Assembly: GCA_021234535.1 (NCBI GenBank)
Contig: CM037842.1
Coordinates: 25,290,606-25,354,605, forward strand
Source: Stichopus chloronotus
Lineage: Eukaryota; Echinodermata; Holothuroidea; Aspidochirotida; Stichopodidae
Direction: 5' to 3'
DNA: 64,000 nucleotides
In this document: positions 47,701-59,060 of the stretch, in pieces
Layout of the letters: the number at the start of each line of letters is the position of its first letter
How positions within the stretch are numbered: position 1 is the stretch's first letter
Notes under the pieces: generated by a model
The model's input: the letters and a program-made list of their open reading frames with translations, nothing else
The model's database searches: none
What the model was told of the DNA's origin: nothing
Position numbers and translations under genes: made by a program

Positions 47701-50700
47701 GCTTTCCTTGCATTTTGTTGGTTATCTGTTGGATTGTTGCTAGTCTGTCCCAGTGTCCCAGGTTTTGTGTCTTCATTTTGTCGATTCAAATTAAATATTA
47801 TATTTCATGGAGTACGGCGTTCAAGAGTGTAAGTAGCTTAGTGTGTATTTTTTTTTTTTTCCATGCAATTGTAATTTTGTAAAGTAAACGATTCTTTTAA
47901 GCAGACGTCACTTTTTTCCGAAGTCGACAACAGGTGGACACTTCGGCTCCGATCAAGAAAACATTGGGACATTCCTGAGGGTATCTGAAGCCATCGCATG
48001 ACCGCGATTTGCATTTGCAGCCAGAACAACTGAAAAAAGTATCGTGGATCGCAGTTGCATTTATCGTTTCTATTACTAAGCACTAACGTTACTTGGTGCA
48101 CTATCAGTCTACGTGCTAGTTGCATGCAGCTGCCATTTGGTTTCAAGTATTGCCTCGTATATCAATGATATTAATTCTCAAAGCGCTGCAAAGTTGGCCA
48201 AAGCGTAATGTTATCCATATCAGTTTTATTTGATTGGTTCGCGCATGACAATGCGTTGGATAATCAGCAAAGTGTTGAGCTCACCAATACGTTATGACCC
48301 ATACGGCCAACCATAACTGGCTGTAGGCCCCGTGCTTGTTTCGGCTGTTGATTGGAAAATTGACCAAGTTTGGGGCTATCTTTTAACGAACTTCCGAATT
48401 TCACATTCATGTGTCCACTGGGGTCTACTTCGGGGAGGGGGGGGGGGGTGTGAGCATGGAGGTGTGATTTAAATTGTGATCTACATTTCACCTACCTGGT
48501 GTGAGGGGCTTACAGTAGCACTGTACCATGTGCTTCGGGTAATATATTCTTGTTATGAAATCGTCCAATTGTATTAAACGATACGATAGGACTATGACAC
48601 AGTGTAAAAAGATAATAATGACACAAAGTGGTCACACAGTGGGTAAACAAATCGAAAAAAAAAAAACAAGAGGGCAATCCACGGAGTTGCGTATCTCATC
48701 GCCAACATGCATTGTTTTAAATACAGGGCAGGGATTTGTAATAGTTTACTGCAACCAAATCTCACAGAGACCTAGTTCGGGGAACTGGTTGTACATGAGT
48801 GGCAAATATTCTCCCAGCATAAAATGGTGGTAAGCATCTCAATACTGATATCTACTGTAAGATAGCAAACTTAAGGTTATAGCCTGGTGCTACTAGTACT
48901 AGGCTTAAGTAACGATAACTAATGGCTCAAAAGTATCTGTGCATATTACGCTACATAACACAATTATAACACTGGGTAATTTCATGTAGGTTAGGCTTAG
49001 TTTAGTGGTTAGAGTTCGGGGCAGGATATAAAAATAAGAGCATCCCTCTTTGGGTATTTGCACATAAGACGCCTATTTACCTGTGCAGGACCTGGTTCTG
49101 CTAAAATTAGTGTTTGACTTAAAAATAATGTTCTCATAAAAGACATTATCCACAGGGGTCAGTTCTGCTAAAGATGTTTTGGCTAAAGTTGAAAAGGTGG
49201 TGTCTATGATTGACCCAGATGAAGGCACTAAGTTTGTTACCAAACAATCACACAATTTCACCCGTTTACTATAAGAGTAATATACTGTATCTTCATTAAT
49301 GTGTTCACAGGAACGGCCTTGCAAAATTTTGCGTATAATGCTTGGTTAGCTCTCAAGATATGGTGGAAATACAAATTTTGGGGAAAATTGGCTTTTTGCT
49401 TCTTTTTTTTTTTTAAAATCATCAAATTTCACTCTTGTGTTGGAATTCTTTTTTGCTCATTTTCGAGGAGCGCCCCCATTTTCGCCAAGTTTGCTAGACT
49501 TGCTATAATCGTTTAGTTTACAGTTCGCTTGTTGTTCCGCCTGAACAAGTTTGATGGTATTCAAGTTCATCTTCCTCAGAAAGTCTTCTCTTACGGCTAT
49601 CACAGTCTGTAAGTATTTCGTACACCTTTCGGGATGTACAGTTATATTTATTTTTTACGCTTTATTACTACTTTCACCCTTCTTTGGTACGTGTCCCTGG
49701 GCGGGTGGTTCTCGTTGCAGTTGCCATACACTCATTGTGGTTCCTTATTATACTTTCACTTATGTTAGGCCTGTTCTCTACAGCCTTGCCTGTGAGTGTT
49801 TGGGAGTTAGGTTTTCGTTGTTCGTGGCAGTGTGCATTGCGCAATTCCGGGGCGGGCTTGAAGGGTGCACCTATTTAAATATTCTGCCATTACCCAGTTT
49901 CGTGATGTGCTTGGAGGGTACACGTTTGCAATGAGTTCACCATTGCTGTTTGCGTATGTTTTGTCTGTTTACTTACTTGTAAGGTAATTTGTCATTTCGT
50001 TGTGAGGTTTGGGTCATGTTTTTTGTACCAGAAGTGTTCAGGGTGTGTGAGGTAGGTTTCTGTTGTTCAGTGTGTGCTTGGTTTTTGCTTTGGAGAATGT
50101 GCTTCTCGGTTTTCATTCATTTCATTTGTAACTTAATTGGTCTAATAGTTCTCAAGATAAGCTGGAAATACCAATTTTGGGGCAAAATTGGCTTTTTTCT
50201 GAAAAATCACCAAAATTCACTGGATTTATCATTACAGTAATATTATGTTGAACAATGTGTTCTCAGGTGAGTACTTACAAAAATTTAACTTAACTGGTCT
50301 AATAGTTCTCAAGATATGCTTGAAATACCAATTTTGGGGCAAAATTGGCTTTTTTTCTCAAAAATCAGCAAATTTGACCCGATTTACTGTACGACTAATA
50401 CATCTCATACGTATTGGCATCATGCACAACCTTACCAAGTTTCAACTTAATCGCTCATATACTTTTCAAACTATTCTGGAAAAACCACAATTTGGACACA
50501 GGTCCGGACGCACACACACACACACCCACCCTCACACACACACACCCACGCACACCAACGCACACCCACGCACACCCACGCACACACGCACATGTATTGG
50601 CACGGACACGTTTTCATTTATACCACCCAACAGGACCCTCCTGTACCCATGGTCACTCTACCATGGGGTACCCCCGGGGTGTCGCTACTCATACACTCCA

Positions 50701-53700
50701 AGCGTTTCCATGGCAACCTTTCTCCCATGGGTGTACAGTACAATATGTAGTTCCACTAGCCAAGTGACTACAATATCTCATCTAGCCCCTATAGGGCGAT
50801 GAGATAAAAAACATCAAGCTGAGAGTCAAAAGATCAAACAAAGATAAGGGAAGTAATAAGAATTAATATACATACTCACCAGTCGGTTTACTGAAGCAAC
50901 ATTTGACATCAGCAGGCTTATAAGGGCATAGGTTGGAAATGTAATTACTGCCTGGACACTGAGATGTCGGAACACAGCTACCAACCTGACCGTGGATGGG
51001 ATGATTGTATTCCGCACACTCATTTTCGGTGTCAGCTGTAACAAGAGAAGAGAATTAATTTATTTGTCCATTCCATTCATCACTACTCCATTCTCGGGAA
51101 AACTAATCATTTGAATAAATGACGTTTTGAGGCAACAAACTCCAGTCCTTTGTCTTCCCGAATAAGTAATGAAAACAATTATTTCAGCACGATGTTGTAT
51201 ATTTCCTTATGATTACTTTACTATTACATGAGTACTTTGAGACCATTAGGCTGTGTCTCTTGTTGGTATTTATTCATTTGTGATGTTTAGTAGCCTAAAC
51301 TCAAATCGCTTTTTCTTATCAGTGGCGGAGCTAGCAGTTTCAGTCAAAGGCAAAAGTACCGGTAGGGACACTGTATGATAGAGACCCCTAATTCGCTAAT
51401 CTACATGTAAGCAGGCTGCCAGAACGAAAAAAAAAACGAAAAAGCAGGAGGGAGTAGTGTCGGCAAAGCTATCTAAGAGGAGTGTGCAAACAAAAACCAA
51501 AACACATACACAAAAAATAACGGCCTTTTTCTCTCCACATGGCCGTAAACAACACCTCAGTCTTTAAATAGGAAACTCTTGTCTGCAATTTCTTAATTAA
51601 TTAGAACCAATGAAAATATATGAAAATGGTAATACATATGAGATGGGTTAACAATAATACCAGGATCATAAAAAAATATGCATCCTCTTTCATTTATTCT
51701 CAGAGCACTTGGAAAATTTCGTGGATGACGATATCTTTAGTCCATTTTTTTTTATTGGAGCTGTATGGTTACAGGGAGTGTTTGCAAGGGATCAAGAGAT
51801 TCAACATTAGCAGACAAGGGCATCATCGATAGATTGCTTTCTAACTGAGACGGGAACTGGAATGAGGGGCTTTCATTGTGATATACGAAACTACATTATG
51901 CCTTTATTTTGCATGGCCCACCAAGAAGTTTTGACTAGATGTGAACCGAGAATCGTGAGAATACAATCTCAGACGAGCGCGAGCGTACGTTGGAACTGAG
52001 CGTATATTAGAAACATTTACATAAAAATAACCCCCAGATTGCCGGAACTCGCTCTTCCCAGACTCAGCAAGTAAGCTCCAGAAAATGGTATCGTCAGTAT
52101 TTTATTGGATGGAAAACTTACCTTCTTACATTACTGTGTTTAATTTATTTGCTTCCTCGCAACACATGTATAAATCAAAAGGCGAATGCAAGTATATACG
52201 GTAACAAAAAAAAAACAAAAAGTGAGGAATTAGATTCATACGCAAATCAGAAAAAGAAGTTGCTAACTGAATTGATGTATAAAACCTATAGCGAGGTAAA
52301 CAAGTACAGCACCCCCTACAAACGAGCAAAATAAAAAGAAATCGAAACAAATAGGTAGTCTAGTACTAGTACAAAACCTCTTATAGCCCTCCCTCCCCAT
52401 CCCCCCAAATCCGCATACCCCAGTACAAAAGCCAAGAAATAAGAAAACAAAAAATAAATGATAATCTGTAATTACGTACAACTAGGATTTACACTCTTCT
52501 TTTCACGAATTTACAGTTTTGAACGTCAACCGACAGTGAATTCCAAAGATCAATAGCTCAATTACAAGAACTAATTCTTGTACTATTTGAACGAAAGAAA
52601 TACAATGAAAGTTATTTGAAAGACTGGTATTCCTATCATGACCGTCTTTGCGACTTTTAAACATAGAATCGAATGGTTTCAATAGGAGACCCTTTGTATG
52701 AGCTTGATAGTCACTTGTTCCATTCAACCTTTGATAGAAATTCAACACCTTTAGACATTTTATTTGATTGAACATGTGTATGTAAACCAACAGGGACTTA
52801 CGCCGATGTAAACGGCCAGAAACTGTGGCAGTAAACCTTCCGATGGTATAATATTAAGAGCAATCAACATCCAAAGTCTTACTGAGTGGACCAAATACAA
52901 CATACTTTGTTTTACGAGCATTAACAGATAACTTATTGGCAGGAAAACAGACATGACACTTACAGAAATGAGAACAAGTGGTATGCCTCAGGATGTTTGA
53001 GCTGTTGCCTTTGTAAGAATAATTTGTATCATCGGCAAACAGAATTAACGAAGAACCAGAAGATACAATACAAATATCGTTGGTATATGACATAAACATA
53101 CGTGGGCCATCGGTTGGGACATAGCTTACCATAAGAGTACCCCTAGATTAATTGCTGGAATTTTTCGGTGTAAAGGTTTCATGAAGTTTGTACATTTCGT
53201 GATGAATACTGTACTTGAAATACTATACTTGAATTTTAAAGGCTGAATAATATTATGTGCAACACAGTCATCACTTCCTGTAGGTTTAGGGCCCTGAAAA
53301 ACTCGAGCTTGCATTTTCCTTACTTCCTCTTTCATTTTTCCCCAATTCTCTCTACCCTTTTCGTTCCTTTTCGTTCGTGTGGAAAAGAGACAAATAAGGG
53401 CTGACCGTGTGGTAGCTTCGCCACTGGGTCTTACACTTTCCCCGGGTTTGCTTTTTTATTTTATCTTTCAAAATATTCCGAGAAGTAATGCACTTTATGA
53501 AGCATATGTTTGATAATCCTCAAACTATTAGACTAATGGCAAAGTAACGTGAACTAACTGAAAAGAATTATCTGAATCGAATTCACAGTGGCCTCTCAAG
53601 TTGCGGTAGTATCTCAGTACCTATTAAACCTTCAATTTTTTTGAAAGCTTAATATCTTCTCTTTGAGTTATCTGACATCTTTCTTCTCTCATGTTGCCAA

Positions 53701-53906
53701 GCAACGAAAAGATGTCAACACGAGTATACTCGACACTAGATATGAAAAAATCTTACCAGTAAAACAACATTTGATGTTGTATGGATGAGTTGGACACAAA
53801 TTAGATTGGTATTTGCCAGCAGGACACGCTGAGGTAGCGAGACACACTCCCTGGCAACCATAGTTAGAATGATCATGATTAGCTCACTCTGGATCTGTGG
53901 TGGCAC
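44520..53906 (-). CDS. Secreted Cys-rich protein with M15/VanX/Hedgehog-fold zinc peptidase domain (5' end not found)
   Basis: Five minus-strand exons (53757-53906, 50880-51035, 45470-45656, 44866-44968, 44520-44714) join in consistent phase. Order of domains: two copies of a small Cys-rich module (C-x6-CP ... LCP ... KCCF), then a peptidase region. That region has ILNHPKVTLL, DVCNGGKARRSSY, GGSVYLSSSVL, then SWHYSGTAVDF, which fits the SxHxxGxAxD zinc-site motif of M15 D-Ala-D-Ala peptidases, VanX and Hedgehog. A terminal HKTHTHCAF supplies the usual last histidine ligand. Relatives of this domain are mainly bacterial and fungal secreted proteins. I infer a secreted peptidoglycan-cleaving or related enzyme. 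The signal-peptide exon must lie upstream of 53906 and was not identified. The first visible exon has an in-frame TGA at 53884-53886, so either that exon is dead or skipped, or the gene is a pseudogene or polymorphic. Confidence 0.78.
44866..44968 (-). CDS. M15 gene, peptidase domain exon B
   Basis: Acceptor ATACCAG, donor TGCAG|GTGAGA. Completes an AGT serine codon, then YCCSSGCSPGGSVYLSSSVL and a helix VYILDLLNNGYDLQ. Phase 2 in, phase 0 out. Confidence 0.85.
45470..45656 (-). CDS. M15 gene, peptidase domain exon A
   Basis: Acceptor ATATTCAG, donor CCAG|GTACGT, phase 1 in and phase 2 out. Encodes GTCSGGGADTGTPQAMACEI, then a helix ILNHPKVTLL and a conserved turn NIRDVCNGGKARRSS. It joins the preceding exon through a split glycine codon. 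Confidence 0.85.
45657..48663. other. M15 gene intron (part)
   Basis: AT-rich, with (ATA)n at about 45927-45947 and GATGAT words at about 46068-46086. A possible cysteine-rich exon at 47897-48029 is listed separately. No other coding signal recognised. Confidence 0.4.
47897..48029 (-). CDS. Possible cysteine-rich terminal exon, unrecognised
   Basis: A strong acceptor (ACTTTTTTCAG) is followed by a frame reading CSGCKCKSRSCDGFRYPQEC, then PNVFLIGAEVSTCCRLRKK and a stop. That is seven cysteines in about 33 residues, and it ends in CC like the modules of the surrounding M15 gene. It lies in an M15 intron on the same strand, but that intron is phase 1 and this frame needs phase 2, so it is not a simple alternative exon. 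I recognise no family. It could be the last exon of a nested gene, a relic, or chance. Confidence 0.35.
48664..50806 (+). repeat. Rep1 copy d
   Basis: The left end AACAAGAGGGCAATCCACGG follows a poly-A run; the right end is the hairpin at 50775-50805 plus AA. The segment 48849-49400 aligns with 31990-32520, and about 160-bp units occur at 50135 and 50270. A stretch from about 49440 to 50120 has no match in other copies and may be a further insertion. It lies in an M15 intron. The 185- and 117-codon open frames over the CA tract are artefacts. Confidence 0.85.
50775..50805 (+). repeat. Rep1 terminal hairpin
   Basis: ATCTCATC, then TAGCCCCTATAGGGC, then GATGAGAT: 8-bp outer arms plus an inner GCCC/GGGC pairing. 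The same structure ends copies b, c and e. Confidence 0.8.
50880..51035 (-). CDS. M15 gene, Cys-rich module exon 2
   Basis: Acceptor TTACAG, donor ACTG|GTGAGT, 51 complete codons, phase 1 at both ends. Six cysteines: NECAEY, GSCVPTSQCPG, NLCPYKP and KCCFS. The C-x6-CP...CP...CC pattern occurs in secreted fungal and animal proteins beside hydrolase domains, where it is usually taken as a binding module. Confidence 0.85.
51036..52490. other. M15 gene intron
   Basis: Ordinary AT-rich intron DNA. No exon recognised. Confidence 0.4.
52490..53132 (-). mobile_element. LINE reverse transcriptase remnant
   Basis: On the minus strand, SLILFADDTNYSYKG with the FADD active-site box, then ANKLSVNARKTKYVVFGP (about 53090-52880), is typical of CR1/Jockey/RTE-X-type RT. 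Downstream, in a shifted frame, is the usual C-terminal motif WNSLSVDVQNCKF (about 52540-52500). The remnant is 5' truncated with frameshifts. It lies inside the M15 intron, same strand as the gene. Confidence 0.78.
53133..53756. other. M15 gene intron, remainder
   Basis: No feature recognised. Confidence 0.35.
53757..53906 (-). pseudogene. M15 gene, Cys-rich module exon 1 (in-frame TGA)
   Basis: Acceptor TTTTTGCAG, donor ACTG|GTAAGA; phase 1 at both ends, like the next exon, so it can be duplicated or skipped without changing frame. It reads ATTDPE, stop, ANHDHSNYGCQGVCLATSAC and on to NIKCCFT. Aligned with its paralogue at 50880-51035 (TENECAEYNH..), the stop falls exactly on a conserved cysteine; one base separates TGT or TGC from TGA. 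Confidence 0.72.
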
Positions 53907-56900
53907 CTGCAAAAAGAAACGTGACGGGTTCTTGAAACGAAGAAAAGACAAATCTTTTTCATGATTTGTTACGTTTGAGTTTGTCGATGTAGGTTTATAT
54001 GATTCAAAAAACACAAACACGTCATCTGTCTTTCTATCATGCACAAATAATGTCTAATTGAGTCTAAATTGAAAATATTCTAATTGAGCTGTTAAGTTGT
54101 TTCAGATATTCTTGAGGTGTCATATATTTCAAATAGTCCAAATGGGATCGTCCGTTCGTGGTCACTGGAAAATGGTGATCCCCTGTGGAGCATCGGATAT
54201 AGTGTGTGTAAGAGATGTGTAAATTTAAAGGCGTTTTTGACACTAGTATGTTTTAAAATGATTATGAAGGTATATCCTATTTGGTTTCCTATGAATATGT
54301 TTTTACGGATGCTTATCTGGCAGCTTAAGCGGATTGTTCAATGACGACAAATGAGCGTAGAGAGAGCGTTTTATATACACATACATAAAACCAGACAAAA
54401 GTCATGTATATTGTCTACAAAGAGACCCAAAAATTTGCGACGTCTCCCCAGGTAGCTGACTCACCCCCGCAGTAGCATCGCCTCTTTCTAACATACCCCC
54501 CCCCCCTCCCGTTACAAGCACACATCTACACACTCTTTGCAGACCGGAAGGAAGGTAAAACAATCTTAGCAATGCAATTCAGTTATCCACATTTTCTCAG
54601 AGTACCCTCTGCCTCCAAGCTCTGCCTCCAGGTCTGTAAAACCTGTACACCAGAAATGATCGTAGAAATCACGAGATGAGAGAACTATGTTCCACTTTGA
54701 GATTCAGTGCTGGAATTAGAAATGGCAGATTAAGTCAACGCTAGCGCTTGTTCAAAGAGCCTCTGTCTCCGCATTCGAATTGACCTCTGTCCATTGAAAC
54801 GACGGGCATAGGGACAGGTACCTGAATAGTAAGTGAATGACATCGTGTACACCCCCCCCCTCTCCGCACCCACACACACTTTTCTTTGTCAGTGAAGCAA
54901 TCAGCGTAACACAGAGAAGTTTCTCTCATGATACTGTAATTTCCCTTGGCCGTGCAAAACTCGCTGTCGGCTTCTGCTTACATATACGTAAGAAGGAATT
55001 CTATGCAGACGAATCAAAGTGGGAGGGGAGGGAGGGAGTGTTCTGAACCATCGCCCGTCTTTCCTGAGATTAGCCAGACGTGAGTGTAGTCTTGTGGGAG
55101 AATTAAAGTCAAAGGGAGTCCCCACATTAGCTGGTACCCAGGCCAATACGAGGGTACCAGTTGAGGTCCTAATTTTATCATTCTATAAGCGAAAGTTTGT
55201 ATTTCGTTTTGTTTACAATTAAAGCTGAACAGTGACAAAAATATAAAATATATAATATAAAAACACGATTAAAAAATTCAATCAGTTTTACCTCCTCGTA
55301 AAATGGTAAATTGGAAATAGAAAAAAGAAAATAAAACTGACTACCCCCCGGGAAATTTGTTAATTGAAATGGCACACAAGAGGTTGAAGATCGATTTCAG
55401 TCTCGATTTGTGAGGCAAATTCTAATATGTATCAACATTTATTCTCTGCATGCAAGAAAATGGTGTAGTGTTAAATTAACGTTAGAGCCAATTAGCTCCC
55501 TGGTTAAAGTGTCCCTCTTTCATTCTGTAGGTACCCGGACCAAATTCGGAACCACTTGGACACTTTCAGGAGACTAAAGATTGTTTGTTCAGCAAAGCTG
55601 TGTACAGTGGTTGAAGGGGGGGGGGGGGATATTTAAGGACACCGTAGTGATTAGCTGTTTTCCGAGTCAGGTCTCGTGCACTTTCAGGTTGCCGATTAGC
55701 TGCTAAAATGGGTAAGTCTTCCACCTCTAACACCCTTTTGGGAGAGTGGTTTGTTAAGACTCATGAATCATTTGAGCAATCGAAAAAGGATCAACTTTGG
55801 TTTGATCAGTTTCTTGACATGACATATTTACTGTAATAAACATAAAATGACAGTGATCAATTGTAATTGCAAATGAGACTGTAATCAGTTTTTTTAATAA
55901 TTTTTGTAAATTTCAGATTTGTTTAATAACATCAAACGTAGAATAATAGTGATCAACTGCAATTGCAAACAAATTGTAATCAACTTAAAAAATATTAATA
56001 GGTTGTTCCAGACATTTCTCCTTTCAAATATACAATACATAGATGTCAACAACATGTAACAACTCACAACCCTTCGTATAAGAAACAACAAATAACAGGT
56101 TAGGAAGCATTAAATATTTATTATTAAATTAAAAAAAAAACATTTATTACGAGCATTCAGAGGGGCCGTTTTTCTGTTTCAACTACCTGCCTTTTCGAGT
56201 GTAGAGAACTACGTTTGAGTTCTTAGTCAAGTCATGGTATACGTACGCAAGTAAATGTATAAAAATCTGTATTACAGATATACTAATGACTATGGTGATG
56301 ACTATGGTGATCACGAACATGCTTTAAACATAAAAGTATAAATACGCAACAATCATAATAAAAATCCACCAAAATACCCAAACGCTCATTATTCAGCATC
56401 TGTTTTAATATTTTTCTCTATTTATTCTCTGGAGCCCTCCAGATCACTCCAGACCGACGTCCACTTCAGTCTGTAGATATCCAATTAGCCAGATTACGTT
56501 GCAAAAGATGCAAGTAAATCAGTATGCGCACAAGTTACCCTTCCTTCCTTCCTTTTTTTTTTTTTTTGTCGCTTTCCACTGTTGTTTTTTTTTCAACCAT
56601 ACTACAAATCGCAGATACAGGATACAGATGCAAAACTAAAACTACGTTATAGACAGATGCAAGAAGCAGAATTTAGAAAAGAATTTACATGAGAAGTTTT
56701 TTCTCACCGCAATACAAACAGGTCACTATTTACAAATGTAACGAATGAAGGAACTCTTTGTGCCTCTGGGCATTTTGCGGAAGAAAATAAATTCTAATAT
56801 ATGTAAAATAAAGAGAATATACTTAGTTTAGAATCTTCTTTTATTTTTCTTCCGGGCACATCTTCACATCCACACGATAAATTAAAAATGTGAAATGCTA

Positions 56901-56948
56901 TGGCCAAATTCTTTTTAATGTTCTCCAGTAAATATTATGTAAAAACTA
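53907..56948. other. Upstream region of the M15 gene
   Basis: It should contain the signal-peptide exon and promoter of the M15 gene, but I found no convincing ATG-plus-hydrophobic segment ending in phase 1. Poly-C and poly-G runs occur at about 54500, 54850 and 55617, and a CTTCC/T run at about 56540-56568. Confidence 0.35.
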
Positions 56949-57123
56949 CACTCTCTAGATCTACTATGGTCAAAATCGACCATACATTGGTCAACTATAT
57001 GCACCGACTCAAAATATGGTCAAATTGTTACACGTAACTTACGCTGAACAAGTTAACCATATGTTTGGTCGGTGCATAGTTGACCAATCTATAGTCAGTT
57101 TTGACCATAGTGAATTTAGAGTG
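56949..57123. mobile_element. Foldback MITE, 175 bp
   Basis: Inverted arms CACTCT..ACTATGGTCAAAA..GACCATACATTGGTCAACTAT..GCACCGAC and the inverse (GTCGGTGCATAGTTGACCAAT..TTTTGACCATAGTGAATTTAGAGTG). The arms meet around 57040. The sequence itself is built from TGGTCAA words. No coding capacity. Confidence 0.75.
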
Positions 57124-57639
57124 CACTGAACGGCAATAATAACAACAATAATAATAATAGAAACCAATTACGAAACATTTAACAAATAACATCCTAGCAT
57201 GGAAATAGCGCTTTGAAAACAAACATACGACACTCAGGAAAGACATGAGTAGGATGAACGTTGCAAAAAGAGGGCAATACAAAACTAACATTAATAGACA
57301 ATCTCTACCTCAAAGAAAGGGGACTAATGTAGACAGCTCTAACAGACCCAAAACAGCGCCTGACCGCAACATCGCACAGACTCCAAAGTACATCTAACAT
57401 CTAACCAATACAGAATCAACAAACTATTCACAACACAAACCGAAAGAGTATATATAAAAAACAGACAGCAACACCCGAAACACGTTACTAAAAACAAACA
57501 TGTAACTTCTGGCTCAAAAAGAGGCAATCCGGTAGTGCACAACAGCAACGTAGAATGGACACACATAGGTCACTTCAATTAACGCTCCTACATTAACTTC
57601 AGGGCATTACGAAGACCTTTCTTTTCACACCAGGTGTAA
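57124..57639. other. Intergenic
   Basis: No feature recognised. It may include the more degraded 5' part of the following LINE. Confidence 0.35.
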
Positions 57640-59060
57640 AACAAGACAAACTGGAAGACACCTGGACCTGACCAGGTGCAAGGGTACTGAATCAAACATT
57701 TCAAAAGTTACAAGGGAGACTAACAACATAACTTCAAGGCATGTTTGGATACACACAAAACATACCATGGCTCACAACTGGACGAACTGTTCTCACACTG
57801 AAAGACACGTACCCAACTACTCAACTTTAGACATTGCATGCCTACCGATAACATGAACACTGTTCTCAAGGATACTTGCAGACCAGATAAACGAACACCC
57901 GAAAACACACATCAACAACTTGCCCAAGAACAGAAAGGATCACGACCAGGGTGTCGGGAAAAGAAAGACCAACTACTGATCAACAAGATTCTTACCTTGG
58001 ACCCTAAGAATATAAACGGACTAACTTGGCAGTGAGAAGGATAGACTACAAGAAATTACACGACTGCCACACTCCTAAATACTCAACTGGATAGCAATTC
58101 ACAAGACCCACCCCAAGATCATAACACTGGTACAGACATCAGTGAATAACTGGAACACCACTCTCACATCAGGTGTTAAAGAACTATCCAACGTAAAGAT
58201 CCTGCGTGGAATATTCCAAGGTGACGCACTCTCACCTCCCTGTTCTGTGTAGCTCTCAACCCCTTGAGCCACATCCTACAAAACACCAAACAAGGATACT
58301 CACTGAAGAGAGGACACAAAATCAACCACCTGTTGTAAATGGACGACTTGAAATTAGAATCCAAAACGAGTGCGACCTCATCACCCTGATTGAGACTGTC
58401 CGAATCTTCACCAACTAACACTTGTATGGAATTTGGACTCGACAAATGCTCGAGACAAATCATCCACCGAGGAAAATCAAAGTGACCGATGGCCTTGGCA
58501 TGACCTTCCCAGCATTGGAAAGATCAGGGATGCTGACATCAGTGAGGGATGCAAGTACCTCGGTATACTACAGAACATGCAAAACAAAGAGAAAGAAGTC
58601 AAACACAAAGCGGCATCAATATACAGAAAAAGACTGCAACAAGTACTAAAACCACGACCCAAAGGCAGAAATGCAATACAAACAATTAACACATACGTAA
58701 TACCAGTAATCACATACAAAACAGAAACAAATTAATGAAAGCAGACACAACTCGAACAACTAAACAGAATGACGCGCAAGACAATGAATATGTACGGAGG
58801 ACTCCACCCTATGGCTGGGATACATGTACATCGACCATACCTACTACGAAAGGATAGCAGAGACCTACAGAGAGACATGACGTTACAACCGTGCTAAAGT
58901 GTTCAACAGACCCTCTTTCATGGCCGATTACACATGTATTACCTATGGTCATGACAGCTAATACCCCTTGCCAGTCAGCTCAAAAAAGCCGAGACATTGC
59001 ATTAACACATCTGAATTACTTTACGAGAACGATGTTTAGTTGACCATCTGGATTATCACA
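57640..59060 (+). mobile_element. LINE with degraded RT, 5' portion
   Basis: RT blocks appear in order but in alternating frames: TTGRTVL..KD, EEQKG-type LAQEQKG, KKDQLLINKIL (about 57965), a QGDALS-like block (about 58221), CVALNPLSHIL, INHLL followed by MDDLKLE (the catalytic box, about 58320), CMEFGLDKC, SEGCKYLGILQNM, and GRNAIQTINTYVIPVITY (about 58665). Stops and shifts throughout show it is inactive. The clade cannot be set from this. Confidence 0.82.

Noticed and set aside
49551..49934. 127-codon plus-strand frame with hydrophobic stretches
   Set aside because: Inside the unmatched segment of Rep1 copy d; no motif and no start context to support it.
50245..50802. 185-codon open frame
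   Set aside because: Same Rep1 segment with a (CA)n/(CCCACG)n tract; no protein features.
55708..55836. Short plus-strand frame starting ATGGGTAAGTCTTCC
   Set aside because: Only 42 codons, no recognised family; the ATGG|GTAAGT could equally be an exon end, but nothing supports a gene there.
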